From positions 1 through 40,455 of the forward strand of contig PYJD01000006.1 in assembly GCA_003635315.1 (NCBI GenBank): a stretch of DNA of 40,455 nt. Reading direction: 5' to 3'. Source of the DNA: Candidatus Poribacteria bacterium (GTDB taxonomy: Bacteria; Poribacteria; WGA-4E; WGA-3G). The notes below the pieces were generated by a model. It was not told the DNA's origin, did not search any database, and saw nothing but the letters and a program-made list of their open reading frames with translations. Made by a program: the position numbers and the translations under genes. Positions 8,713 to 17,585 of the stretch are shown here, piece after piece (positions within the stretch are counted from its first letter, which is position 1; each line of letters begins with the position of its first letter).

Positions 8713-10008
8713 ATGCAAGTAAAAAATGTTTCTATGGTTACACATGTACGATTATCGGTAATGATGTTCTTACAGTTTGCGATATGGGGAGCATGGGCGG
8801 TCTTGATCGCTGGCCATATGCAGAATCTTGGCTTCTCAGGTAAGCAGCTTAGTTATGTATTCGGTACTACAGCAGTCGGTGCAATCATATCACCATTAAT
8901 AGCTGGTTGGATAGCTGATAGACTGATGTCTGCCCAATTTTTTGCAGGAATATCTCATATACTCAGCGGCATATGTCTTTTAATAGCTTGGAAACAGACA
9001 ACCTTCCCAATGCTGTGGTTATTTATTTTTCTTCATGCCATCTTATATATGCCGACAATTGCTTTGACTAATTCTGTAGCCTTTCACAATATGGGTAAGT
9101 CAAATGAATTTGGGAATATACGTGTCTTCGGAACCTTAGGTTGGATTGCTGTAAATTGGGGTTTAGGATTTTATCTCAGATATTGGGAAACTCAAGAGAC
9201 CAATCTACCTCATGTGGGAGATTGTCTGTTATTTGGTGCAATTATCTCATTTATTATGGGAGTATATTGCTTTACACTACCAAACACCCCACCAAGTAAA
9301 GAAGCACAGAATCCATACGCATTTCTTGAAGCATTTTCACTTACTAAGAATAGAAATTTTGCTATTCTTCTGATAATATCTTTCGTTGTAGCCATCGAAT
9401 TACCCTTCTACTATAATCTTACATTTCTATTCTTAACAGAAGTAGAGCATGGGGTTGGTTTAGTTGAAAGTACAGCGACATTTGCTATGAGTCTGGGTCA
9501 AGTAGCCGAAGTTGCGCTGATGGTTCTCCTATACCCTTGTCTACGATATTTAGGAATGAGGGTGACAATTTTTTTAGGTATACTTGCGTGGCCGGTAAGA
9601 TATACCATATTTGCTATTGGTGAACCAGTTTGGTTAGTTATCGGTTCGCAGTCACTACATGGTATCTGTTATTCTTTCTTCTTTGTTGGAGGGATGATTG
9701 CTATTGAACGTCTTAGTCCATCAGACATTCGAGCAAGTTCTCAAGCACTCCTTCTATTTTTTACGAATGGACTGGGTATGTTCGTAGGACATATTATAAG
9801 TGGTCGATTACATGATTATTTCGCATATCCAGACATTATATTGCCAGATGGTGGTTTGGCAAGTGGTGGTCATGCTTGGGCAAAGATCTTTCTTCTACCA
9901 ATTATATTGACCATAATAGCTGCGATTCTATTCTTGATACTCTTTAATGAAAGAAAATATCAGGAAGACGCTGATATTTTAGGTAATGACACAGAAGCAT
10001 CAAATTGA
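8713..10008 (+). CDS. MFS transporter, nucleoside:H+ symporter (NupG-like) family
   Basis: The 431-residue protein has 12 predicted membrane segments. The N-terminal segment MMFLQFAIWGAWAVLIAGHM and the following GFSGKQLSYVFGTTAVGAII are typical of the nucleoside:H+ symporter branch of the major facilitator superfamily. GWIADRLMSAQ after helix 2 is the variant MFS loop motif. IRVFGTLGWIAVNWGLGF is also characteristic of that branch. It should sit in the inner membrane and import a small polar compound with protons. In environmental bacteria this branch is often found beside sugar or glycoside catabolism genes, so nucleoside specificity is not certain. It starts 50 bases after the hydrolase, and its stop almost touches the next start, indicating an operon. 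Confidence 0.85.
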   Translation: MQVKNVSMVTHVRLSVMMFLQFAIWGAWAVLIAGHMQNLGFSGKQLSYVFGTTAVGAIISPLIAGWIADRLMSAQFFAGISHILSGICLLIAWKQTTFPMLWLFIFLHAILYMPTIALTNSVAFHNMGKSNEFGNIRVFGTLGWIAVNWGLGFYLRYWETQETNLPHVGDCLLFGAIISFIMGVYCFTLPNTPPSKEAQNPYAFLEAFSLTKNRNFAILLIISFVVAIELPFYYNLTFLFLTEVEHGVGLVESTATFAMSLGQVAEVALMVLLYPCLRYLGMRVTIFLGILAWPVRYTIFAIGEPVWLVIGSQSLHGICYSFFFVGGMIAIERLSPSDIRASSQALLLFFTNGLGMFVGHIISGRLHDYFAYPDIILPDGGLASGGHAWAKIFLLPIILTIIAAILFLILFNERKYQEDADILGNDTEASN

Positions 10009-10016
10009 GGTGGATT

Positions 10017-11711
10017 ATGTCTATAGGCAAAACTCTAAATTATGAACCTACTGGTGGAAATTTGGTTGTTTCTGAAATGAAGAATTGGAAGATAGGAACT
10101 CCAAATCAAGCAACAACATCCGAACAATATGCTGCGGAAGAATTCCAACGATTGTTCAAACCAGCCATCCAGTTAGCATTACCATTGGAAACTATTGATG
10201 AACCTAACAACGATAAGGATCAAGTTACGATAATGTCCCTATCCTCATTAGACGAAGAAGAAATTTCTATTATCGTTGATCAATCATACATTCAAATTAG
10301 TGGTGGCTTACCAAGAGGTGTATTGTATGCGGTATACCAATTTCTTGAAGAATTAATTGGTATTCGATTCATAACATCAGACCATACATTTATTCCTGAC
10401 GATTCAGAGATGCAGATTCCTTGTGGCATCTATACATATAACCCTCCCTTCTCTTTTAGATGGAGCTACTATCGTGAGAATTCAAATTCACCTGAATTTG
10501 CAGCAAAACGTAAAGTTAATACTATAACAGACGCTGAGAATCTTGGTGGTAAGACTCAACAGAATCTAATAAATCATTCGTTCCATTTCTTAGTACCATT
10601 TAATCTTTATGGTGAAGACCATCCGGAATATTATGCATTACATGAAGGTGAAAGAGATACTGATACTCATGGTGGTGGTCCTCAATTATGTGTAACCAAT
10701 GCAGATGTTATAGAAATTGCAGCGAATACAGCTATTCAGCACTTAACTGATAATCCCAATATATCTAATATCAGTGTTAGTCAGGCTGATACTGCTCGTT
10801 ATTGTAGATGTGATACATGTGAGGAACTCAACCAAGCAGAAGATTCCCCTATGGGTTCCCAATTGACATTTGTAAATGCAGTAGCAGAACGAATTGAGAA
10901 AGTACATCCAAATGTAAGTGTTGGAACATTGGCATATTGGTACACACGGCAAGCACCCAAGACTGTAAGACCACTACCCAATGTACAAATCCAACTCTGT
11001 AGTATTGAATGTTGTACATTTCATGCAATTGACAATCCTGACTGTGAGAAAAACCAAGCCTTTTGTTCAGATACTATTGATTGGGGTAAGATCTGTAATG
11101 ATATTTGGATTTGGAATTACAATACGAACTTTAGGTGTTATGATTTACCACACCCTAATCTGCGTTGTATTGGGCCAAATGTCAGATATTTTTTAAGGAA
11201 TAATGCTAAAGGTGTATTTATGCAGGCAAATGGTAATGGTCTAACAGGTGAGTTCTCAGATTTAAGAAACTATCTTATTTCACAGTTAATTTGGAATCCA
11301 CATTTAAATGAACAAGAGATTCTTAGTGAATTTGTTGAACTCCATTATGAAGATGCAGCATCGGCAATTATGGACTATATTGATTTTCTTCATGACAATG
11401 TAGAGACAAAAGGTCTTCATCCAGGAACTTTCCCTTCACCAGCGGATGTAGGTTTAGATGGTGAAAGTTCACGACGTATTTTTGAGTTCTTTGATGAAGC
11501 ATTAAAACTTGCCCCAAACTCTGAGATAAAGGCACGAGTAGAAAAAGCCTCCATACCAGCCTATAAAGCCATGATTGTAGCAGGAGGTATTGACGGGATT
11601 AAACGTCGAAATACTGTTGCTGAATATATAGCGTTGTGTAATCGCTATGGGATGACACATGCTGCTGAACATCAAACTGCGGAAGACTATTTTGAGCAAT
11701 TACAAGAATAG
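10017..11711 (+). CDS. DUF4838-type protein with glycoside-hydrolase-like N-terminal domain
   Basis: The product has about 564 residues. The N-terminal ~120 residues follow the alpha-glucuronidase-like N-terminal fold: EQYAAEEFQRLF, then ISGGLPRGVLYAVYQFLEEL and GIRFITSDHTFIP, a pattern seen in many polysaccharide enzymes. The centre matches the DUF4838 type: NPPFSFRWSYYRENS, HPEYYALHEG, VSQADTARYCRCDTCEEL and GTLAYWYTRQAPK. This is probably a TIM-barrel enzyme acting on a glycoside or uronic acid. No signal peptide is visible, so the substrate would be processed inside the cell after import. ATG 10017 is chosen because GAGGTGG lies directly upstream, overlapping the stop of the transporter gene and implying coupling. 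It is the last of three co-directional genes. Confidence 0.75.
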   Translation: MSIGKTLNYEPTGGNLVVSEMKNWKIGTPNQATTSEQYAAEEFQRLFKPAIQLALPLETIDEPNNDKDQVTIMSLSSLDEEEISIIVDQSYIQISGGLPRGVLYAVYQFLEELIGIRFITSDHTFIPDDSEMQIPCGIYTYNPPFSFRWSYYRENSNSPEFAAKRKVNTITDAENLGGKTQQNLINHSFHFLVPFNLYGEDHPEYYALHEGERDTDTHGGGPQLCVTNADVIEIAANTAIQHLTDNPNISNISVSQADTARYCRCDTCEELNQAEDSPMGSQLTFVNAVAERIEKVHPNVSVGTLAYWYTRQAPKTVRPLPNVQIQLCSIECCTFHAIDNPDCEKNQAFCSDTIDWGKICNDIWIWNYNTNFRCYDLPHPNLRCIGPNVRYFLRNNAKGVFMQANGNGLTGEFSDLRNYLISQLIWNPHLNEQEILSEFVELHYEDAASAIMDYIDFLHDNVETKGLHPGTFPSPADVGLDGESSRRIFEFFDEALKLAPNSEIKARVEKASIPAYKAMIVAGGIDGIKRRNTVAEYIALCNRYGMTHAAEHQTAEDYFEQLQE

Positions 11712-11806
11712 GAGACGGTGTTTGCACAGTCAATTGTATCTATCCTTGACATCACTACAACCTTAGATTATACTTAATCCACACACCGAAACTGGGAGAT
11801 AAGACG

Positions 11807-12466
11807 ATGCAGAATAAAATCCAATCTGCTCCGACAATATTCTATCCGGAATCAGATGGTAAACCGATGGCGGAAACAGAAGTACATCGTGATTTGATGA
11901 TAGATTTCATCCAAATACTAAAAGACTATTTTATCAATGAGGATGTCTGTGTTTCTGGGAATATGTTCATGTATTATGAAGAAGGTGATCCTAAGAAGTC
12001 TGTCGCTCCAGATGTGTTTGTTGTGTGTGGAATAGAGAAGAAACAACGACGAATATACCGAATATGGGAGGAAGGTCGATCCCCTGATTTTATTCTTGAG
12101 GTTGCAAGTCCAAGTACATTTCCTGATGATATTGGACCTAAGAAAGATCTCTATGAATCGGTACTTAAGGTAAAGGAATATTTCATCTACGACCCGCTTG
12201 GACAGGTGGTACCGAGTTTTATTGGGTATCGGTTAATTGATAGTGTGTACCATGAAATTGACTTCGTGGATGGTCGTCTTCTCTCTACCATTTTGGGTTT
12301 AGAGTTGGGTGAATATATGGGTGAGTTGAGATTATATGATCCTGAAAAAACTGAATGGTTGAAATCCCGAATAGAACGGGTCCAAGAGGCTGAAATACGT
12401 GCTAATAATGCGGAAAACGCACTTGCTAAAGCATTAGCTGAAATTGAACGTCTGAAACGCGATTGA
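11807..12466 (+). CDS. Uma2-family (DUF820) endonuclease-like protein with C-terminal coiled coil
   Basis: The 219-residue product shows the Uma2 restriction-endonuclease-like fold: ETEVHRDLM near the start, SVAPDVFVV (~65-73) with the catalytic Asp, then DFILEVASPSTFPDD with the catalytic Glu, and LYESVLKVKEYFIYDP with the Lys. Residues ~180-219 form a heptad-rich helix (RVQEAEIRANNAENALAKAL) common in cyanobacterial and poribacterial members. These proteins are abundant and their biological role is not established; some are linked to mobile elements. GGGAGATAAGACG precedes the ATG and provides a ribosome-binding site. It seems to be transcribed alone. Confidence 0.85.
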   Translation: MQNKIQSAPTIFYPESDGKPMAETEVHRDLMIDFIQILKDYFINEDVCVSGNMFMYYEEGDPKKSVAPDVFVVCGIEKKQRRIYRIWEEGRSPDFILEVASPSTFPDDIGPKKDLYESVLKVKEYFIYDPLGQVVPSFIGYRLIDSVYHEIDFVDGRLLSTILGLELGEYMGELRLYDPEKTEWLKSRIERVQEAEIRANNAENALAKALAEIERLKRD

Positions 12467-12575
12467 TAATAATCACCCGATTATAGAGTTAATTTTTTCC
12501 TACCATAACTCCTACCAACAGTATGCTTCATCCTAAATGCATTAAGGAGTGCAAAGATTTATCCAAATTATTAGG

Positions 12576-15365
12576 ATGTTTGAACTTGGTACCCCTCTCT
12601 TCCTAATTCTACTTCTTGTAATACCAATTTTCATATTAATTCTTAGAAGTACAAATGTGGTTGCATCTAAGTGGCGAAAGTGGACAACTTTTTTACTCAG
12701 ATGTGGTGTGCTTTTATGTGCTATTCTTGCCTTAGCTAATCTTCAAGGAAGTGGTAAAGACCAACGGCTTGCTTTAGTTTTCCTATTAGATACTTCTGAT
12801 AGTATTGCACCATCCGAACTTGAAAATGCTATAGATCACATTAATTCAATTATATTAGGTTTAGAATCGACTGACCAAATTGCAGTAATAGGATTTGCAT
12901 CTGAGCCAACAGTGTTGAAGAAATTGGTAGAAGTTTCTAATTATGAAAAGCTACAACTTGATCAGTTACAAACATCAGCTGGAAGTAATGGAACAAATAT
13001 TCTCACTGGTATTGAACGTAGTCTTGAAGTCTTACCAGAAAATTATCATCGTCGGATAGTACTTTTTTCTGATGGAATCCACAACATTGATAATCAAATG
13101 ATTTTGGATTACATTCCCCTATTTTCGTCAAATGATGTTGAGATTATGACAATGCCACTACATAGTATAATAGACAATGTTAGGGTAGATGAGCTGTTAT
13201 TACCTGAAAAGGTTCGAAAAGGACAATATTTCGATATAAAGGTAGTAATTGAATCTGATGGGAGTCTTTTAGAGGTGGCTGCTGCCTTATATCATAATGA
13301 TCAATTCCTAATGGATACACAAATTCCATTAAAATTAGGAAAAACAGTTTTTTCGTTTCAACCACAACAGATTTTCGAAGAAATAATCCATAACTACCAA
13401 GTAAAATTAGATATATCTGATGAGATATTGGAGAATAATCAAGCATACGGTGTCGTACAAATTGAGGATAGACCGAATGTATTATATGTCGAAGGTGATT
13501 TTGAGGAATCCACATATTTTAAGACTGTAATTGAGGAAAATGGGTTATCCGTAAATGTAGTAACCACCGATCAAATACCGATGGATCTTGTCAGCCTACA
13601 ATTCTATGATATTTTAATATTGAGTAACACTCCCATAGATGTATTATCGGAGATTCAACTGAATAATCTTGAGACATTTATACGTGATCTTGGTCATGGT
13701 TTGATAGTTATTGGTGGTGATCGTGCGTATGGTCCTGGAGGTTATACCGGAACAAAGTTAGAGGAAATACTACCTGTTGAAATGACACCAAAAGAAAAAA
13801 AGGAATCTGTTGGGATAGTATTTGCAGTAGACACATCTGGCAGTATGGCGAATTTTGTAGGTTCCCAGAAAAAAATTGAACTTGCTATTGAAGCCATACG
13901 CGCAGGAATTCGGAATATGGATACCGAGGATCAGGCAGCAGTTATTGGATTCGATGTAGAACTTCGGAATATCTCTCCGTTAACTACTAACCATAAAGAA
14001 TTGACTGAGATTGTAGGAAGGTTAAAACCAACAGGAGGAACAAATAAATTAGCAGCGGTGATCGCAGAATCCAAGCTTTATTTAAAAGCATCAACTGCTG
14101 AGCGGAAGCACATCATATTACTTTCTGATGGGAAATCGAATGAGGACAATGATGATATTCTACAACAGGCAATGGATTGCTCAGATATAGGCATTGGGAT
14201 TACAGCAATAGCAATTGGTGATGCAGTCAGAGACCTGCTTGAGAATATTGCTAATACCGGGGATGGACATTATGTGTATGTTGACAATATTCATGAATTA
14301 CCTAAAGTATTGATGGATGCGGTTCGAGACACCCAAAATTATATTATACAAGAAGAATTTCAACCAGTGATAACTAACACACATAGTCAGTTGTTTGCTG
14401 GAATATCGACATTACCTATACTTCATGGATATGTTTCAACCGCAGAAAAACCGTTGGCTCAAATTCACATAACATCCCATGAAAACGAACCTATTCTTGC
14501 TGGTTGGAATTACGGTTTTGGGAAAACAGTTGCTTGGACATCAGATGTCAAATCAGCATGGAGCAAAAATTGGATTCAGTGGTCTAATTTTGGTAAGTTC
14601 TGGGGACAGGTAATCAACTCAACACTACCTACAACAGATTTAAATGCAGAGTATGATCTGATAGTTTCACATAGGAATGGAAAAGGTGAAGTAATGATAG
14701 AAACTACTTCAATCTCAGATAAGTCATTCTTAGTTCAAGTAGCAGGTCCTAATCAGAAAAATCAGATCGTCGAAATGGAGCAGGTCAACTCTAAGCTATT
14801 TCAAGGTGAATTCCAAATGACAGATGTCGGATCATATATTGTGACAGGAAAAAAAGAGGGGCATGAGGATATAATAAGAGAATCTATTACGATGTCATAT
14901 CCTGTAGAATATGCAGATTTTGAAACTAACACTTCATTGTTGAAGTTACTTTCAAAAGAAACAGGTGGTATCTTCAAACCTACAAACTCTCAGATAACAA
15001 CACCTTCTGGTGTTCCGATCGAAACCGTCAAACCATTTTACATTGGATTAATGATTATTGCAGTCATTATGTTTACTTTAGAAATGATACTCCGTCGTTT
15101 TAGCATAGCCAGTGGTTACATTAATGACCTTCGAACCCAATTCCGTAGGAAATCTGATCTCATACCTGAAACATTAATGGTCTTAACCCAAAAAAAGACA
15201 GATGGAATTACTATAACTGAAAACAGTGTTCCAATTCGAGTAGAGATAGATTCAGAAAGAGAGGAATCCATAAATTCCGATCGCACTCTGGCAACCCCTT
15301 CCCATTCGCAAGCTAATACAATCACCCGTCTTTTGGCTGCGAAGAAAAGATCCGTAAATCAATAG
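12576..15365 (+). CDS. Membrane-anchored protein with two VWA domains and a GATase1-like domain
   Basis: The product has about 929 residues. Two N-terminal membrane helices (LFLILLLVIPIFILIL and TFLLRCGVLLCAILALANL) precede a first VWA domain beginning LVFLLDTSDSI, which keeps the DxSxS metal site. Residues ~299-405 form a GATase1/ThuA-like domain (NVLYVEGD, DILILSN, GHGLIVIGGDRAYGPGGY) without a nucleophile Cys. A second VWA domain has a full MIDAS motif, AVDTSGSM (~417-424). A beta-rich domain follows, then a membrane helix (IGLMIIAVIMFTLEMILRR, ~822-840) and a cytosolic tail. This architecture is shared with BatA-like and DUF1355-like proteins, whose partners are often MoxR ATPases; none is in the window. 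The GTG at 12549 is in frame but has its AAGGA box directly abutting it; the ATG at 12576 gives the usual start of the family, FELGTPLFL. Confidence 0.85.
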   Translation: MFELGTPLFLILLLVIPIFILILRSTNVVASKWRKWTTFLLRCGVLLCAILALANLQGSGKDQRLALVFLLDTSDSIAPSELENAIDHINSIILGLESTDQIAVIGFASEPTVLKKLVEVSNYEKLQLDQLQTSAGSNGTNILTGIERSLEVLPENYHRRIVLFSDGIHNIDNQMILDYIPLFSSNDVEIMTMPLHSIIDNVRVDELLLPEKVRKGQYFDIKVVIESDGSLLEVAAALYHNDQFLMDTQIPLKLGKTVFSFQPQQIFEEIIHNYQVKLDISDEILENNQAYGVVQIEDRPNVLYVEGDFEESTYFKTVIEENGLSVNVVTTDQIPMDLVSLQFYDILILSNTPIDVLSEIQLNNLETFIRDLGHGLIVIGGDRAYGPGGYTGTKLEEILPVEMTPKEKKESVGIVFAVDTSGSMANFVGSQKKIELAIEAIRAGIRNMDTEDQAAVIGFDVELRNISPLTTNHKELTEIVGRLKPTGGTNKLAAVIAESKLYLKASTAERKHIILLSDGKSNEDNDDILQQAMDCSDIGIGITAIAIGDAVRDLLENIANTGDGHYVYVDNIHELPKVLMDAVRDTQNYIIQEEFQPVITNTHSQLFAGISTLPILHGYVSTAEKPLAQIHITSHENEPILAGWNYGFGKTVAWTSDVKSAWSKNWIQWSNFGKFWGQVINSTLPTTDLNAEYDLIVSHRNGKGEVMIETTSISDKSFLVQVAGPNQKNQIVEMEQVNSKLFQGEFQMTDVGSYIVTGKKEGHEDIIRESITMSYPVEYADFETNTSLLKLLSKETGGIFKPTNSQITTPSGVPIETVKPFYIGLMIIAVIMFTLEMILRRFSIASGYINDLRTQFRRKSDLIPETLMVLTQKKTDGITITENSVPIRVEIDSEREESINSDRTLATPSHSQANTITRLLAAKKRSVNQ

Positions 15366-15671
15366 AAAACATAACCTATGTTAGAAAATTTACCTACCTA
15401 TTCACTATATCAATATATATTCTTGACAGGTAAATCTTTATAGTTTGGACCGTGGACTGTACGGAATACCCGGAGAAGAGGGGTTGGGTAGAGTGTGAAC
15501 TCAACATTTCCAGTATATATAAAAACGTCTCATGTCCATTCCTAAACGAACCTACCATGTTTGGGACATGTTCTGATTTGGGTAATCTTGACTATAACAA
15601 GGGTCTGTTATAGAATAATCAAGTTATTGAATGCAAAGTAATTTTAACTATTTGACATAATTCAGGAGGGA
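15366..15671. other. Intergenic region with a repeat remnant and a promoter
   Basis: The 306-bp gap holds a copy of a short dispersed sequence at 15503-15537 (starts AACATTTCCAG, ends GTCTCATGTCC) that recurs at 25989-26021 and 37628-37659. It is followed by ACGAACCTACC, part of the dispersed hairpin repeats. A promoter with a palindrome lies at 15588-15616. Confidence 0.7.
15588..15616 (+). promoter_or_regulatory. Promoter with an 8-bp palindrome covering the spacer
   Basis: TTGACT (15588-15593) and TAGAAT (15611-15616) are spaced by 17 bp, each one base from consensus. The palindrome CTATAACA (15592-15599) and TGTTATAG (15606-15613), six bases apart, overlaps both boxes. This is the layout of an operator at which a dimeric repressor would block polymerase. 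It precedes the dehydrogenase/isomerase pair. The promoter and palindrome are seen; the repressor role is inference. Confidence 0.55.
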
Positions 15672-16568
15672 ATGATGGCAAAAGTAGGTCTTATTGGTGT
15701 GGGTAACATGGGGATGGGGATGGCGAAGAATATCTTGATGAGTGGACATGAACTGACTGTTTACGATTTGAGGACAGAACCTCTTATTGAACTGTCTCAA
15801 TTAGGTGCTCAAGTAGCAGCTACACCTAAAGAGGTAGGTAAGTCAGCTGATTACATTTTCATCATGGTACTTAATATTGATCAGGTAAAAGCGTTGTTGC
15901 TTGCTGACAATGGATTGATAGAAGGATTAGGTATAGGTGATACAGTCATTTGTACTGCAACGATAGGTCGTTCTCAAGTCATTGAGGTATCAGAATTATT
16001 GGAAGAAAAAGGCATCCACCTTGTAGACTCACCTGTTAGTGGAGGTGCACCAGGGGCTGCGAATGGAACGCTTACTATGATGGTGGCAACGGATAAAAAA
16101 ATCTACGATACTACATTACCCATACTTGAAGCAGTTGGTAAAGATATATATCATGTTGGTGAAGAAATTGGCATGGGTCAAACGGTGAAATCGGCACTGG
16201 CAGTACTGATTGGATGTAGCTACGCTGGTATATTTGAATCTCTGACGTTGGCAGTTAAAGCGGGGGTTAAACCAGAAATACTTCGTGAGGTAGTTAGTAC
16301 AAGTGTCGTCGGTAATTTCCTTTTCAAGGATACTACAGAGAATATATTAGAAAGGAACTTTAAGGGACAGAGTAATATCGGTACAATGTATAAAGATTTG
16401 AGTCTTGCCAAGAGTATGGCAAGTGATTGTGGTGTTCCATTGTTTGCTACCGGGTCAGCTTTTGAACTTTTTCAAGCAGGAAAAGCAGTGAATCCTGATG
16501 AGGATAATTGGACTATAATAAAAATCCTTGAAAATATCGCAGGAATTGAAGTAAAAAGGACAGAATAG
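15672..16568 (+). CDS. 3-hydroxyisobutyrate dehydrogenase-family NAD(P)-dependent reductase
   Basis: The 298-residue product is a beta-hydroxyacid dehydrogenase. The N-terminal Rossmann motif is GVGNMGMGMAKNI (8-20). The substrate-binding signature DSPVSGGAPGAANGTLTMMV lies at ~119-138. The catalytic Lys is in GMGQTVKSALAVLIG (near 173). The helical C-terminal domain includes KDLSLAKSMASDCGVPLF, typical of the family. Members oxidise 3-hydroxyisobutyrate or reduce tartronate semialdehyde and related acids; the substrate is not fixed by sequence. The start has an excellent ribosome-binding site (CAGGAGGGA). An in-frame ATG immediately follows the first. The sugar-isomerase gene follows by about 40 bases in the same direction, suggesting a shared role in sugar-acid catabolism. 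Confidence 0.9.
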   Translation: MMAKVGLIGVGNMGMGMAKNILMSGHELTVYDLRTEPLIELSQLGAQVAATPKEVGKSADYIFIMVLNIDQVKALLLADNGLIEGLGIGDTVICTATIGRSQVIEVSELLEEKGIHLVDSPVSGGAPGAANGTLTMMVATDKKIYDTTLPILEAVGKDIYHVGEEIGMGQTVKSALAVLIGCSYAGIFESLTLAVKAGVKPEILREVVSTSVVGNFLFKDTTENILERNFKGQSNIGTMYKDLSLAKSMASDCGVPLFATGSAFELFQAGKAVNPDEDNWTIIKILENIAGIEVKRTE

Positions 16569-16607
16569 GCTATAGATAGTCTAAGAGATAGACATTGAAA
16601 GGAAAAT

Positions 16608-17504
16608 ATGAAAAAAGTAAAACAAGATGAATCTTGTGTTGATAGTTCACCGAAAATAGGAGTTATTACTGATGGAATTAGTAGAGATTTTGAATATGCC
16701 CTTGATACAATGGTTGATACAGGATTAGCGTACGTTGAATTACAATATTTATGGGATAAGCAGATTGGTGAACTGACAGATACAGATGTTAATCGAGTTA
16801 AAGGATTGATTAATGAACGTAGATTAAAGGTATCATGTATCTCACACCATAATCTATCTGGTATTCCATTAGAAACCTCTGTTTCCTCAACAGAGTATCG
16901 TAATCAACTTGCGACCTTACAACGGTGTATAGAAATAGCTCAAGAACTCGAGAGCAAACTTGTGAGAATCTTTAGCTTTAGGAAGGAGATGGTTCTTTTT
17001 GGTGCTGAACCGATAATATCTGAAGGTGCATGGACAACACTCTTAAATAGGTTAGATGAACCGTTACGAATGGCTGATGATGCGGGTATTACTTTGGTCA
17101 TAGAAACAGCGATTTCAGGGAACATTACATCTGCATTCCTTGCGAGAAAGTTGATTGATGAATTAGATGTAGACCATCTTAAGGTTTTATGGGATCCGTG
17201 TAGTTCATTATATTGCACAGAGGTACCATATCCAGATGGGTATGAGATAATCCGAGAACATATTGCTCATATACACCTTAAAGATGGTGTAGTTGATCTT
17301 CCTGCTGCTACATTTGACTTTTGTGCGATGGGGAAAGGACAGATGGAAGGATTCTATAGGTCGATCTTAAATGCTTTGAACAAGGATGGATACGAAGGCA
17401 CAATCTCATTCGAAAGTGTGTATACACCAGAGAATGGTACTCGTGAAGATGGGTTTTGGGAATCGTTACCAGTATTTAAAGAATTGATGGAAATGCTTAT
17501 CTAA
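16608..17504 (+). CDS. Sugar phosphate isomerase/epimerase (xylose-isomerase-like TIM barrel)
   Basis: The 298-residue protein has the AP-endonuclease-2/xylose-isomerase-like TIM-barrel pattern: KIGVITDGIS, YVELQYLW (Glu of strand 2), RRLKVSCISHHN, KLVRIFSFR, ITLVIETA (metal Glu), LKVLWDPCSS (metal Asp), IAHIHLKDG (His-Lys-Asp) and YEGTISFE (last metal Glu). Such enzymes isomerise or epimerise keto-sugars or cyclic polyols. The upstream dehydrogenase gene 40 bases away suggests that both act on one hydroxy-acid or polyol pathway. AAAGGA precedes the ATG by five bases. The gene ends just before a strong hairpin shared with the convergent gene. Confidence 0.85.
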   Translation: MKKVKQDESCVDSSPKIGVITDGISRDFEYALDTMVDTGLAYVELQYLWDKQIGELTDTDVNRVKGLINERRLKVSCISHHNLSGIPLETSVSSTEYRNQLATLQRCIEIAQELESKLVRIFSFRKEMVLFGAEPIISEGAWTTLLNRLDEPLRMADDAGITLVIETAISGNITSAFLARKLIDELDVDHLKVLWDPCSSLYCTEVPYPDGYEIIREHIAHIHLKDGVVDLPAATFDFCAMGKGQMEGFYRSILNALNKDGYEGTISFESVYTPENGTREDGFWESLPVFKELMEMLI

Positions 17505-17514
17505 AATAATCATC

Positions 17515-17564
17515 ATTAAATGAATAAAGGGTAGTTTTTTAGGACTACCCTTTATTCATTTAAT
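17515..17564. terminator. 21-bp bidirectional terminator-like hairpin between convergent genes
   Basis: Arms 17515-17535 and 17544-17564 are perfectly complementary over 21 bp, with loop TTTTTAGG. The hairpin lies 10 bases after the isomerase stop and 22 bases from the stop of the convergent gene. There is no long T-run after the stem, but its outer half is AT-rich, as in bidirectional terminators. Confidence 0.8.
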
Positions 17565-17585
17565 AATCAATATACAATTATATGA

